A DNA stretch of 64,000 nt from Actinacidiphila glaucinigra. GTDB lineage: Bacteria; Actinomycetota; Actinomycetes; Streptomycetales; Streptomycetaceae. The stretch spans positions 1 to 64,000 of the forward strand of contig NZ_FZOF01000032.1 of assembly GCF_900188405.1 (NCBI RefSeq). The letters run 5' to 3'. The notes beneath the pieces are model-generated. The model saw only the letters and a list, made by a program, of their open reading frames with translations, searched no databases and had not been told where the DNA came from. Shown piece by piece: positions 25,468-34,481 of the stretch (position 1 is the first letter of the stretch; each line of letters begins with the position of its first letter). The position numbers and the translations under genes were made by a program.

Positions 25468-27168
25468 TCATGGCGGGGGCAGGCGCAGGGCGAGGAGGGC
25501 GATGTCGTCGACGTTGCCGGGGGGCATGCGGGTCAGGAGCTGGTCGCAGAAGTCGTCCAAGGGCTCCTCGGCGAGGGCCAGGGCGTTGCGGCGCAGCCGG
25601 CTGAGGCCGGTGTCGAGGTCGGCGCCCCGCAGTTCGATGAGGCCGTCGGTGTAGAGCAGCAGCGTGGACCCCGACGGCAGGGGTGTCGTGGCGTCGGGCC
25701 GGCGGTCGCCGGTGCCGGTGCCGGTACGGGCACCCAGCAGCGGACCTCGCGCGTCGTCGAGGTACCGCCCGTGGCCGTTCGGGGTGAGCAGCAGCGGCGG
25801 GGGGTGTCCGGCATTGGTCCAGCGCAGAGTCCAGGGGCCGTCGCGGGGGCCCTCGACGCGCGCCAGGACGAGGGTGGCCATGGGGACGGTGGTGATCGCC
25901 GGCATGGCGTCGTCGAGGCGGTCGACGATGGCGCCGGGGGGCTCGGTGCGATCCCAGGCCAGGGACCGCAGTATTCCACGGAGTTGGGCCATGCCCGCGG
26001 CCGCGGTCAGGTCGTGGCCGACGACGTCGCCGATGACCAGCGCGGTCACGCCGTCCTTGAGCTGGAACGCGTCGTACCAGTCGCCGCCGACCTGGGACGC
26101 GGCGGGTGCGGGCTGGTAGCGGGCGGCCAGGAGCAGCCGTCCCGGCTGGGGCAGGGGGGCGAGCAGGTTGCGCTGCATGGCCTCGGCGACGTCCCGCTGA
26201 CGGCCGAACCGGCGCGTGTTGTCCAGCACTTGGCCGACCCGGCGGCCGATGTCAACGACAACCTGCAGGTCGTCGTTGCCGAAGGGGGCGGCGGGGTCCG
26301 TGCGGACCAGGGTCAGTGCCCCGGTGGAGTGCCTTCCCGAGCCCAACGGCACGGTGAGCGCCGACGCCGCACCCACCGACTGCAGGAAGCCGCTGTGCAG
26401 GGCGGCCAGCGGCGAGTCCGGCCGTGCCGGGGCCCCGGCATCCTCGTCCAGGACCGGCACCGCACCGCGCACGGCCTGGACCAGCGGGGAGCGCGACTCG
26501 CCCGCGAAGGGAAGGCGGGCGCGCCAGCCCTCCTGCCCGCGGTCCCGCCCGTCCGGCCCGGTGACCGCCACCCTGTGCGTCTCGTCGTCACCGACGAGCA
26601 GGTCGACCGCCACCCAGTCGGCGAGGCCGGGGACCAGCATGCGCCCGAGGCGGGCGAGTGCCTCGTCCGTTTCGAGGGTCTGGCCGAGCACCGCGGTGAT
26701 CTGTGCGACCAGCGTCAGGCGCCCGGTCAGGTCCTCCAACGCCTGCATGTGCTCAGCACGTTCGCTGCGGTCGTCGGAGAGGCGGGCGAACAGCATCGCG
26801 GTGCCCTCGAACGAGGCGCCGTCCGTCACGGGCGCGGCGGACCACGAGACCTCGACCAGCTTGCCGTCTCCGCACAGATACCTGTCGCTGTCCGCGTGGG
26901 CCTCACCGGCGTGGATCAGTGCTTCGAGCAACCTGCAACGGATACCGGGACGTTCACGGTCCGCGTGCCGGTGCACGAGGTCGTGGAAGTCCTTGCCGGC
27001 CATCGCCTCGGCGGAGCGGCTCAGCAACCGTTCGGCGGCGGGATTGGCCGCGACGACGCGCCCGGAAGGGCCGACCACGACCAGCGACGCCCCCAGTTGC
27101 TCGACGACCTGCCGCCAGAAACCCGGCTGGGCCGCCCACTGCCGGCCTCCGTCGGCCTCGTCCGACAC
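25468..27168 (-). CDS. PAS-GAF-PP2C (SpoIIE-type) phosphatase
   Basis: A 566-residue regulatory phosphatase: PAS domain (about 15-130, SLVVVGPSGRVVAANPAAERLL), GAF domain (about 165-335) and SpoIIE-type PP2C domain (about 355-566) with metal-binding motifs VGGDWYD, IGDVVGHD, YTDGLIE and NVDDIALL. Such proteins dephosphorylate anti-sigma-factor antagonists in partner-switching cascades. The GTG at 27168 has GGAGG six bases upstream; the long open frame before it has no protein-like sequence. No anti-sigma or antagonist gene is adjacent. One of four such phosphatases in the window. Confidence 0.92.
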   Translation of the reverse strand: MSDEADGGRQWAAQPGFWRQVVEQLGASLVVVGPSGRVVAANPAAERLLSRSAEAMAGKDFHDLVHRHADRERPGIRCRLLEALIHAGEAHADSDRYLCGDGKLVEVSWSAAPVTDGASFEGTAMLFARLSDDRSERAEHMQALEDLTGRLTLVAQITAVLGQTLETDEALARLGRMLVPGLADWVAVDLLVGDDETHRVAVTGPDGRDRGQEGWRARLPFAGESRSPLVQAVRGAVPVLDEDAGAPARPDSPLAALHSGFLQSVGAASALTVPLGSGRHSTGALTLVRTDPAAPFGNDDLQVVVDIGRRVGQVLDNTRRFGRQRDVAEAMQRNLLAPLPQPGRLLLAARYQPAPAASQVGGDWYDAFQLKDGVTALVIGDVVGHDLTAAAGMAQLRGILRSLAWDRTEPPGAIVDRLDDAMPAITTVPMATLVLARVEGPRDGPWTLRWTNAGHPPPLLLTPNGHGRYLDDARGPLLGARTGTGTGDRRPDATTPLPSGSTLLLYTDGLIELRGADLDTGLSRLRRNALALAEEPLDDFCDQLLTRMPPGNVDDIALLALRLPPP

Positions 27169-27455
27169 TGCGCCCTCCAAGATCGCCCCTGTTCGCCGCA
27201 GAGCGTCGGTCCGTACCGGGGACACCGTGCCGACGACGACCGATACTCCATGCTCCCGCCTGTCAGACCCCGACCGCGGCCGACACGACGAGACACCGGC
27301 CTCCCGGTCCTCCGGTCCCCGGGCGGCGTCCTGCGCCCCACCACGACCATGGCGGCCGCCCGCCCGCCCCGGCTGCCAGGGGAAATCCGTCCTGGTACCG
27401 GCAGGACCAGGCACGGCACCCGCCCCCGCGACCCCACATGGCTACGCTCCGAGGA

Positions 27456-27839
27456 ATGACCACGGGATCCCACGAGACGACCAGCACCCGACCGCCGGCA
27501 CTTCGTCTGGAGCGCGGCTCGGTCCATGACGAGGCGTGCCCGAGTTTCCAGGGCGCGGTCGAACTCGTCGGACGCCGCTGGACGGGGGCGATCCTGTTCG
27601 CGGCCTCGCGCGGCGCGCGCCGCTTCGGCGAGTACCGCGCCGTCATCGCCGGGATCTCCGACCGGCTGCTCGCCCAGCGCTTGAAGGAGCTCGAGGCCGA
27701 GGGCCTCATCGCGCGGTCGGTCATCCCCAGCACCCCCGTGCAGGTCCGCTACGAGCTCGCCCCCGATGGCCAGGCGCTCATCGCGGCCCTGCAGCCGCTC
27801 GCGCAGTGGAGCGCGCGCCGACTGCGCCGCGTCGGATAA
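27456..27839 (+). CDS. HxlR-family transcriptional regulator
   Basis: A 127-residue winged-helix protein. CPSFQGAVELVGRRWT (Cys28) is the HxlR opening, and RRFGEYRAVIAGISDRLLAQRLKELEAEGLI is the recognition wing split here by the family pattern. HxlR proteins often sense electrophiles or redox changes through the conserved Cys. The ATG at 27456 follows a TACGCT box by seven bases, so it is probably leaderless. It is divergent from the PP2C gene; no obvious target lies directly downstream. Confidence 0.9.
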   Translation: MTTGSHETTSTRPPALRLERGSVHDEACPSFQGAVELVGRRWTGAILFAASRGARRFGEYRAVIAGISDRLLAQRLKELEAEGLIARSVIPSTPVQVRYELAPDGQALIAALQPLAQWSARRLRRVG

Positions 27840-27855
27840 AAAAAGCCCGTAATGG

Positions 27856-27879
27856 GTGTATGTCCTATTGAATGGGTAA
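27856..27879 (+). promoter_or_regulatory. possible sigma-B-type promoter in AT-rich spacer
   Basis: GTGT (27856-27859), 14 nt, then GGGTAA (27874-27879) lies in an AT-rich patch directly before the small zinc-ribbon gene. It fits the stress-sigma pattern only loosely. Confidence 0.3.
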
Positions 27880-27921
27880 TAACCACGCAAAATCTCCGGA
27901 GGTAGCACAGAGGGGTGCCAC

Positions 27922-28137
27922 ATGATCCGAGGAGCCGAGGGAATCCCCAGCCCCACTCCCCGCGCTAACGTCGACCTGGCCCGCGAATGCCGACCGTGTT
28001 TCGGCTGGGGGACCGTCGTCACCGACCAGGGCCGGCACGAACTCTGTCCCGACTGCCAGGACGGCCGGATCACCACCCCCGAACGTGTCAGGGCCGTACG
28101 CCTGCGCCCCGGCTCCCGCTACGTCTCGCCCCGCTGA
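27922..28137 (+). CDS. small CxxC zinc-ribbon-like protein
   Basis: A 71-residue protein with two CxxC motifs 16 residues apart, CRPCFGWGTV and CPDC, like half of a DnaJ-type zinc finger (CxxCxGxG). It probably binds one zinc and may contact protein or RNA; the partner is unknown. AGAGGGG precedes the ATG at a normal distance. A clear RBS and an AT-rich promoter zone support it as a real gene despite its size. Confidence 0.75.
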   Translation: MIRGAEGIPSPTPRANVDLARECRPCFGWGTVVTDQGRHELCPDCQDGRITTPERVRAVRLRPGSRYVSPR

Positions 28138-28164
28138 GCCCGTTGGCCCGCCCGCCCGCCGCGT

Positions 28165-28368
28165 TCACCACGCCTCCGGCCCGCCCCCGCGCCACTCCAC
28201 CTGCCCCGGGTCGGTCAGGCTGACCGTGCCGGCGTCGTACCCGGCGAGCCACAGGAACCGCAGCAGGTCCGCCAGGCAGTGCGCGGTGCCGAAGTAGTCG
28301 CCCCGGATCACGACCCTTCGGCCGTCGACCGGAGCTTCCACGACCACCGGCGGCCCCTCGGTGCGCAT
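28165..28368 (-). CDS. small conserved actinobacterial protein
   Basis: A 67-residue protein ending in VEWRGGGPEAW, a C-terminal signature I recall from a small protein family common in Streptomyces. The body is RRVVIRGDYFGTAHCLADLLRFLWLAGYDA. No function is known. The ATG at 28368 is preceded by GGGA; the frame is open further upstream but with low-complexity Arg/Ala sequence. It converges on the zinc-ribbon gene. Confidence 0.75.
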   Translation of the reverse strand: MRTEGPPVVVEAPVDGRRVVIRGDYFGTAHCLADLLRFLWLAGYDAGTVSLTDPGQVEWRGGGPEAW

Positions 28369-28664
28369 GGTCCCAGCCTGCACAGTCACCGGCGAGGACG
28401 CATCGCGGGCGGACCCGCGGGCTGACCCGCGTGCGCCCCGCTCACCGGCCCGGCCCGGCGTTTCGCCGGAGCCGGCGGACCGGTCGCATCCCGCCACTTT
28501 CGCCGGCCGACACCCCTCCCGGCCGCCGCACTGCTATGTTCGCCCGCATGTTCCTCTCCCGTGCATAGGAGTCAGTGCCGCCGCGCCCGCCGGGCGCGGT
28601 CCTCGCTGCCCGTGTACGCGTGAGCGCCGCGAGTCCGGCGCTGTCTTCCCCGAGGAACATGATC

Positions 28665-29963
28665 ATGTCTTCGTCTGCCGCCGCCCCGTCGTATGCGGCT
28701 GTCCTGCGGACCCCCTATGCCTGCCGCACGTTCGGTGCCGCGCTGTTGGGCCGGCTCTCCTACGGAATGGTCTCGCTGTCCCTGATCCTGGCGGTCAAGG
28801 AGGCCACCGCCTCCTACTCCGTGGCGGGCGGTGTCATGGCCGTGTTCGGGCTGACCAGTGTCTTCCTCGCCCCTGCCCGCGCCGGTCTGGTCGACCGGTA
28901 CGGGCCGCGGCGGGTACTGCCTCCCATGGCCGCCGCCTACGCGGTGCTGCTGACCGTACTGGCCCTCGCGACCACGTGGTCCGGCGCGTCGGGAGTCCTC
29001 CTGGGCGTCCTTGCCGGAGCCGCCGGTGCCGGTGCGCCACCGCTCGGTCCGGTGATGAGGAGGTTGTGGAGTGCCCTGGTCCCCGACCGGGGTCTGCTGC
29101 AACGCGCGTACAGCCTGGACGGTGTGGCCGAGGAGCTGTTGTTCGTGACCGGACCGCTGCTGGTGGGCGTGCTGGTGAAAGTCGCCGCGCCGTGGGTGGG
29201 TCTTGCCGTGAGCGCCGCCCTCGTATGGGCCGGGGCACTGATGCTGGCCGCGTCCCCGGCGGCCCGCGGCCTGGGGTACCGGGGCAAGGCCGCCGGGGCG
29301 TCGGCAGCAGCGTCCGAGGACGTTCCCCCGGGCGTGACCCCCGGCCGGCAGGCGGGCAGGCCCGGGCTGGGGCAGGCGATCGCCGTGACTGCCGCGCTCG
29401 GTACGAGCCTCGGGGCGCTGGATCTCCTGGTGATCGCCTTCGCCGACGAACATCACGCCTCATTTGTGGTGCCCTGGGCCCTGGCGGCGCTGTCCGCAGG
29501 CAGCGCCGTCGGCGGCCTCGTCCACGGCTCCGTCCGGTGGCACGCCACAAGTCGATTCCGGCTGTCTTCGTCGGCGCTCGCCCTGGGGCTCGTTCTGGCG
29601 GTGGCCGGCCTGTCACCTCATCCCCAGGTGCTCGTCGTCTGGGTGGCGCTGGGCGGGCTGTTCGTGGCCCCGGCCATCACGACGGCGTATCTGATCGCCG
29701 ACGAGTGCGCCGGTCCGGGTGCCCGCACCAGAGCGGGCGCGTGGGTCAACACCGCCTTCAACGCCGGTTCGACGGGAGGGACGGCCGCGGCCGGACTGCT
29801 GGTGGGGCGGATGCCCCTGGCGGTGTGCTTCGCCGTCGCCGCCGCCCCGGTCGTGCTGTCCGCCGCGACAGCGCTCGACCTGTCGCGCCGGTCGGTCCCG
29901 GACGTCACCGATCCACTTGAAGCCGCACGGGCAGCGGGCAGGGGATCGGTTGCCGACGGATGA
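28665..29963 (+). CDS. MFS transporter
   Basis: A 432-residue protein with 12 hydrophobic segments. The loop after helix 2 has DRYGPRRV, the MFS motif A equivalent, and there is a long cytoplasmic loop at about 205-240 (GKAAGASAAASEDVPPG). It is probably a drug or metabolite exporter of the proton-coupled type; the substrate is unknown. I set the start at the ATG at 28665, where GAGGA is eight bases upstream; an ATG two codons earlier is too close to it. It converges on the alcohol dehydrogenase gene with a 45-base gap. Confidence 0.9.
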   Translation: MSSSAAAPSYAAVLRTPYACRTFGAALLGRLSYGMVSLSLILAVKEATASYSVAGGVMAVFGLTSVFLAPARAGLVDRYGPRRVLPPMAAAYAVLLTVLALATTWSGASGVLLGVLAGAAGAGAPPLGPVMRRLWSALVPDRGLLQRAYSLDGVAEELLFVTGPLLVGVLVKVAAPWVGLAVSAALVWAGALMLAASPAARGLGYRGKAAGASAAASEDVPPGVTPGRQAGRPGLGQAIAVTAALGTSLGALDLLVIAFADEHHASFVVPWALAALSAGSAVGGLVHGSVRWHATSRFRLSSSALALGLVLAVAGLSPHPQVLVVWVALGGLFVAPAITTAYLIADECAGPGARTRAGAWVNTAFNAGSTGGTAAAGLLVGRMPLAVCFAVAAAPVVLSAATALDLSRRSVPDVTDPLEAARAAGRGSVADG

Positions 29964-30008
29964 GCCCTCCAGCAGGCGGCCGGCACCTGGGCCGTGCCCC
30001 GAACCGGC

Positions 30009-31064
30009 CTAACCGGCCTGCCCGAGGGTGGAGACGTCGATCACGAAGCGGTAGCGCACGTCGCCGCGGTCCAGGCGGTCGAGGGCGGTGTCGACCTGGT
30101 CCGCCGGCACGGTCTCGATGTCCGCGGAGATGCCGTGGCGCGCGCAGAACTCGAGCATCTCCTGGGTCTCGCGGATGCCGCCGTTCTTCGTCGAGGTGAT
30201 GATCCGGCGAGGGTCGCCGAGCAGCATGCCCTGGAACGTGGCGGCCTCGGCGGTGACACCGGCGTTGACCAGCACGCCGTCGAGACGCAGGAGGCCGAGG
30301 TAGGCGTTGGTGTCGATGCTGCCCGACACGGTGTTGACGATCAGGTCGAAGCTCCGCCCGCGGTCCGCGAACCAGGAGGCGTCCTCGGTGGACACGTAGG
30401 CGTCGGCGCCGAACCTCAGCCCGTCCTCGCGCTTGGAAACGCTCCGGCCGAGGACGGTGACCTCGGCGCCCATCGCGTGCGCGATCTTCACGCCGAGGTG
30501 GCCGAGCCCGCCCATGCCGACGACGGCGACCTTCCTGCCGGGCCCGGCGCCCCAGCGGCGCAGGGGCACGTACATCGTCACCCCGGCGCAGAGCAGCGGG
30601 GCGGCGACGTCCAGGCCGAGGCCGTCGGGGATGCGGAGCACGTAGTTCTCGTCCACGACGATCCTGCGGCTGTAGCCCCCGAAGGTGGGCCGCTTGTCGT
30701 AGTCCAGCGCGCCGAAGGTGAGGACCTCGCCCTTCAGGCAGTGCTGCTCCTGGCCGGCGAGGCAGTTCTCGCACGCGCGGCAGGAGTCGACGTAGCAGCC
30801 GACACCCACCCGGTCACCGACCGCGTGGCGGGTCACGCCGGGGCCGGCCGCGACGACCGTCCCGGTGATCTCGTGGCCGGGGACCATGGGGAACAGGCCC
30901 TCCATCCAGTGGTTGCGCAGGAGGGCGATGTCGGTGTGGCAGATGCCGGTGTGGGCGATGTCGATGACGACGTCGTGGGGTCCCGGCTCACGGCGCTCGA
31001 CGGTGGTGAGTTCCAGCGGCGCGCCGGGACCGGCGGCGGCGAGGGCGGCGACGGCGAAGGGCAT
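30009..31064 (-). CDS. zinc-dependent alcohol dehydrogenase
   Basis: A 351-residue medium-chain dehydrogenase. GICHTD (catalytic Zn Cys, about residue 40), GHE (about 63), the structural zinc tetrad in CRACENCLAGQEQHC and the Rossmann motif GMGGLGHLG (about 178-186) are all present. It resembles the YahK/cinnamyl-type aldehyde reductases and should interconvert alcohols and aldehydes with NAD(P)H. CAGGAGA precedes the ATG at 31064. It is divergent from an MmyB-type XRE regulator gene, a common arrangement for aldehyde-responsive control. Confidence 0.93.
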   Translation of the reverse strand: MPFAVAALAAAGPGAPLELTTVERREPGPHDVVIDIAHTGICHTDIALLRNHWMEGLFPMVPGHEITGTVVAAGPGVTRHAVGDRVGVGCYVDSCRACENCLAGQEQHCLKGEVLTFGALDYDKRPTFGGYSRRIVVDENYVLRIPDGLGLDVAAPLLCAGVTMYVPLRRWGAGPGRKVAVVGMGGLGHLGVKIAHAMGAEVTVLGRSVSKREDGLRFGADAYVSTEDASWFADRGRSFDLIVNTVSGSIDTNAYLGLLRLDGVLVNAGVTAEAATFQGMLLGDPRRIITSTKNGGIRETQEMLEFCARHGISADIETVPADQVDTALDRLDRGDVRYRFVIDVSTLGQAG

Positions 31065-31226
31065 GCGTGTCTCCTGGTGGGGCGAGGTCGGACGGGGATC
31101 ACTTCCGTCTTCGACTGCACCAGGTGCCGGGCCGTCCGCGAAGGGGAAGCGTGACCGTGCCGAGGGTGCTACTCGCGGAGCCACCTTCGGCGCCCCACGG
31201 GTGCGGGGCTCGGCTATACCTGGGGT

Positions 31227-32096
31227 ATGGACGCTGAGCGGGCCCTGCGGGACTTCCTCGTCTCCCGGCGGGCGGCGATCGACCCCGGGCGGACGGGACT
31301 TCCCGTCGGCCACGGCAGCCGACGGGTACCGGGGCTCAGGCGCGAGGAGGTCGCGGCGCTCGCCGGCGTGAGTGTGGCCTACTACACGAAGCTGGAGCAG
31401 GGGCGGATCGGCCGCATCTCCGAGGAGGTCCTCGGCGCGGTGGAGAGGGCGCTCCAGCTCGACCAGCTGGAGTGCGCGCACCTCAGGACCCTGGTACGGA
31501 ACGCGGGAAGCCGGCCCATCCCCTCGGCGCCGCCTCCCGTGAAGACCAGGCCGGGCGTCGTCGCCATGGTGCACGCGCTCGACCTGCCCGCCATCGTCCA
31601 CGGGCCGCGCCTGGAGGTGCTGGCGGTCAACCACACCGCCAAGCTGCTTGTCGACGACTTCGACGCCAAGCCCGTCAAGGAGCGCAACCTCGCCCGCTGG
31701 ACGTTCCTCGACCCCCGGGCCAGGATCGTCTACCCCGAGTGGAACAAGATCGCGCCCCAGGTGGCGGCGGCACTGCGGCAGGTCGCCGCGGACCGGGCGG
31801 CGGACCCCGCGCTGGAGCAGCTCGTGGGGGAGATCGCCGTCGCGTCGCCGGACTTCGCGCGGTACTGGGCGGAGTACCGGCTCTACGAGCATTCGTACGG
31901 CGTGAAGCGGTTCTTCAACGACACGGTCGGCGAGATGAGCCTGCACTACGAGACGATGACCCTGCCCGGGGGCACGGGTCAGAGCGTCATCGTCTTCAGA
32001 GCGGACCGCGGCTCCCCCTCGGAGGAGAAGCTGCGCATCCTGGCCAGCTGGAACGCGCCCACCGCCGAGGAAGACGCCCGGCGCATCCGCCCGTAG
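31227..32096 (+). CDS. XRE regulator with MmyB-type ligand-binding domain
   Basis: A 289-residue regulator: N-terminal HTH (about 8-80; RRVPGLRREEVAALAGVSVAYYTKLEQGR is the family hallmark, shown here in pieces as GLRREEVA and YYTKLEQGR) and a C-terminal MLTR/MmyB ligand domain with ...LASW near the end. It probably binds a small lipophilic ligand and controls the divergent alcohol dehydrogenase gene. TATACC ends six bases before the ATG, indicating a leaderless message. The last base of its TAG stop is also the first base of the inverted-repeat element that follows. Confidence 0.92.
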   Translation: MDAERALRDFLVSRRAAIDPGRTGLPVGHGSRRVPGLRREEVAALAGVSVAYYTKLEQGRIGRISEEVLGAVERALQLDQLECAHLRTLVRNAGSRPIPSAPPPVKTRPGVVAMVHALDLPAIVHGPRLEVLAVNHTAKLLVDDFDAKPVKERNLARWTFLDPRARIVYPEWNKIAPQVAAALRQVAADRAADPALEQLVGEIAVASPDFARYWAEYRLYEHSYGVKRFFNDTVGEMSLHYETMTLPGGTGQSVIVFRADRGSPSEEKLRILASWNAPTAEEDARRIRP

Positions 32097-32399
32097 GCCG
32101 TGTCGTCAAATGCCCTCCCCCCAGCCTTCGGCCGGAGGTGCCCCCACCCCGCGGCGCTCCCGCAGCTCCGCCGGGAGGTGCCCCCAGGCACGGCACTCCC
32201 GCAGCTCCGCTGGGAGGTGCCCCCACGCTGCGTTGCCGAATCGTCCGAGTAGCCCACTACGAGGACGACTCTCCGCCTTGCGATGCACCGCACCTGGGGG
32301 CACCGCCCGGCGTCAGCTGGGGGAGCCGCCGAGCCCGCCCTCCGGGCGATGGGGGCACCTCCCAGCGGTAGCTGGGGGAGTTCATTTGACGACACGGCC
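32096..32399. mobile_element. MITE-like element with perfect 17-bp terminal inverted repeats
   Basis: The 304-bp stretch begins with GGCCGTGTCGTCAAATG (32096-32112) and ends with its exact complement (32383-32399). Inside, GGAGGTGCCCCCA is repeated three times in the left half (32134, 32174, 32213; spacing 40 and 39), and inverted copies TGGGGGCACC lie in the right half (32295 and 32350), so the element can fold back on itself. No coding frame is convincing. No target-site duplication is obvious (flanks CCGTA and TGGGG). Confidence 0.75.
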
Positions 32400-32527
32400 T
32401 GGGGGCGGGCGCGGCCGCACCGGCCGATCGGCTTGCGTCGCCTGGGGTCAGTGGGGGAGGCGCATACTGGAGAGATCAAGGCGGCCCGGCTGAGGCCTTC
32501 GTGATCTTCGCAGTGCCGGAGGTGGGC

Positions 32528-33502
32528 ATGTTCGACACCCCGTTGTGCGGCCTGCTCGGTATCGAGGCGCCGGTCATCTGCGCCCCGTTCGGTCCCTGGG
32601 ACGAGGTCGCCCTCGCGGCCGCCGTCTGCGAGGCCGGAGGACTGGGCAGCCTGGGTACCGCCGCGCGGACCGTCCCCGAGCTCCGGCAGCAGTGGTCGCG
32701 GCTGCGCGAACTCACCGACCGCCCCTTCGCGATCAACCACACGACCCGGCCGTTCGACGAGGAGGCCTTCCAGGCCACGCTCGACGCGCGCCCCGCCGTC
32801 ATCTCGTTCCACCTCGCCGTACCGGCCGACCTGATCGCCCGGGCCCACGACGCGGGCGTCATCTGGATCCAGCAGGTGACCGACGCCCGCCAGGCGGGGC
32901 AGGCCCTGGACGCGCGAGCCGACGTGATCGTCGCGCAGGGCGGCGAGGCCGGCGGGCACGGCGGCGACGTGAGCACGATGGTCCTGGTGCCGCAGGTCGT
33001 CGACATGGCCGGCGGCACCCCGGTCGTCGCCGCGGGCGGCATCGCCGACGGGCGCGGCGTCGCGGCGGCGTTCGCCCTGGGCGCCCAGGGCGTGTCGATG
33101 GGCACGCGGTTCCTCGCGTCCACCGAGATGAACATCTCCCAGGACTGGAAGCAACGGATCGTCGGGGCGGACGCGGTGGACGCCGTCAAGGCGCTCAACA
33201 GCGACCGGATCCTGCCGCCCTACTCCCGTCCCGGCGGCTTCGGCGTCCCGCGCGCCCTGCGCACCGAATTCGTGGACACCCTCCGCGACCACCCCGAGCG
33301 GGTCGACCCCGAGGAGGCCGTACCGCGCCTGCTGGCGGCGATCCGCCGCGGGCGCGGGGACGAGTACCTGCCGTTCACGGGCCAGTCGGCGGGGCTCGTC
33401 CACGACGTCCTCCCCGCAGGCGACATCCTGCGCGGGATCCTGCGGCAGGCGGAGGCCGTCCTCGCCGCGCTGGCCGACGGAAAGCCGTTGCCGCGCCGCT
33501 AG
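32528..33502 (+). CDS. nitronate monooxygenase
   Basis: A 324-residue FMN TIM-barrel enzyme. ICAPFGPWDEVALAAAVCEAGG shows the family's early pattern, VIVAQGGEAGGHGG (about 134-147) is the FMN phosphate and catalytic His region, and PVVAAGGIADGRG and GVSMGTRFLAS complete the flavin site. It oxidises alkyl nitronates to carbonyls and nitrite, or acts as a related FMN oxidoreductase. GGAGGTGGGC precedes the ATG at 32528; a start nine codons upstream is less likely. It lies just past the MITE-like element and upstream of a second XRE regulator in the same direction. Confidence 0.92.
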   Translation: MFDTPLCGLLGIEAPVICAPFGPWDEVALAAAVCEAGGLGSLGTAARTVPELRQQWSRLRELTDRPFAINHTTRPFDEEAFQATLDARPAVISFHLAVPADLIARAHDAGVIWIQQVTDARQAGQALDARADVIVAQGGEAGGHGGDVSTMVLVPQVVDMAGGTPVVAAGGIADGRGVAAAFALGAQGVSMGTRFLASTEMNISQDWKQRIVGADAVDAVKALNSDRILPPYSRPGGFGVPRALRTEFVDTLRDHPERVDPEEAVPRLLAAIRRGRGDEYLPFTGQSAGLVHDVLPAGDILRGILRQAEAVLAALADGKPLPRR

Positions 33503-33605
33503 GTTGGGCCCACGACCATCCTCACGCACCCCCACTCCGCGCGAGATCGTCCCGGCAGGGAACCGTCCCCCTGGCCGGCCCCGGCGGCGGTGCCACACTG
33601 GACGC

Positions 33606-34472
33606 ATGGCCCCCGACGCACAGCTCGACGAGTTGGGTGAGTTCCTCAAGGCACGCCGCGCCGAGCTCAGCCCCCGGACGGTGGGCCTGCCCGACGGCGC
33701 GGGGAACCGCCGGGTCAGCGGACTGCGCAGGGAGGAGGTCGCCCGGCTGGCGGCGATCTCCACCGGCTACTACACGCGCTTGGAGCAGGGCCGGATCCAG
33801 GCGTCCGCTCCGGTCCTGGACGCCCTCTCCCAGGCCCTCCACCTCGACGCGGACCAGCGCGACTACCTCTTCGGCCTCGCCGGGAAGGAGACCGCGCGCC
33901 CCCGCCGCCGGACCCGCCATCACGTCCAGCCGCAGTTGCGGCGCCTTCTGGACGACCTCACGGCCACCCCCGCCATGGTGCTCGGCCGCCGCATGGACGT
34001 CATCGCCTGGAACGCGCTCGCGGCGGCGCTCATCACCGACTTCGGGTCGGTTCCGGAGGAGCACCGGAACTATCCCCGGATCCTGTTCACGGACCCCGCC
34101 ATGCGGACGCTGTACACCGACTGGGGGACCATCGCCCGCTCCTGCGTGGCCCAGTTGCGCATGGAGGCGGCCAAGTATCCGAGCGACCCCCGGCTGACCG
34201 CGCTCGTCGGGGAACTGTCCGCGCGGGACCCGGACTTCTGCTCGTGGTGGGCCGCCCACCACGTCGCCGCGCTCACGGTCGGGACCAAGGTGCTCGACCA
34301 TCCGGTGGCCGGCGAGCTGTCCCTGGACTGGGACACGCTGACCGCCACCACCGACCCCGACCAGAAGCTCGTGATCTGGACAGCCGAGGTCGGCTCGCCC
34401 ACCCACGACGGGCTGCGCATCCTGGCCTCCTGGGCCGCGGACCGGTCGCTGTCCACGACTCCCGTGGACTGA
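33606..34472 (+). CDS. XRE regulator with MmyB-type ligand-binding domain
   Basis: A 288-residue paralogue of the regulator at 31227: HTH with GLRREEVARLAAISTGYY and LEQGR, then the ligand domain (about 100-285; LDDLTATPAMVLGRRMDVIAWN, SWWAAHHV, LRILASW). It probably responds to a small organic ligand. A CACACT box ends six bases before the ATG, suggesting leaderless transcription. The nitronate monooxygenase gene upstream is its likeliest target by proximity, though both point the same way. Confidence 0.92.
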   Translation: MAPDAQLDELGEFLKARRAELSPRTVGLPDGAGNRRVSGLRREEVARLAAISTGYYTRLEQGRIQASAPVLDALSQALHLDADQRDYLFGLAGKETARPRRRTRHHVQPQLRRLLDDLTATPAMVLGRRMDVIAWNALAAALITDFGSVPEEHRNYPRILFTDPAMRTLYTDWGTIARSCVAQLRMEAAKYPSDPRLTALVGELSARDPDFCSWWAAHHVAALTVGTKVLDHPVAGELSLDWDTLTATTDPDQKLVIWTAEVGSPTHDGLRILASWAADRSLSTTPVD

Positions 34473-34481
34473 ACGGCCGCC

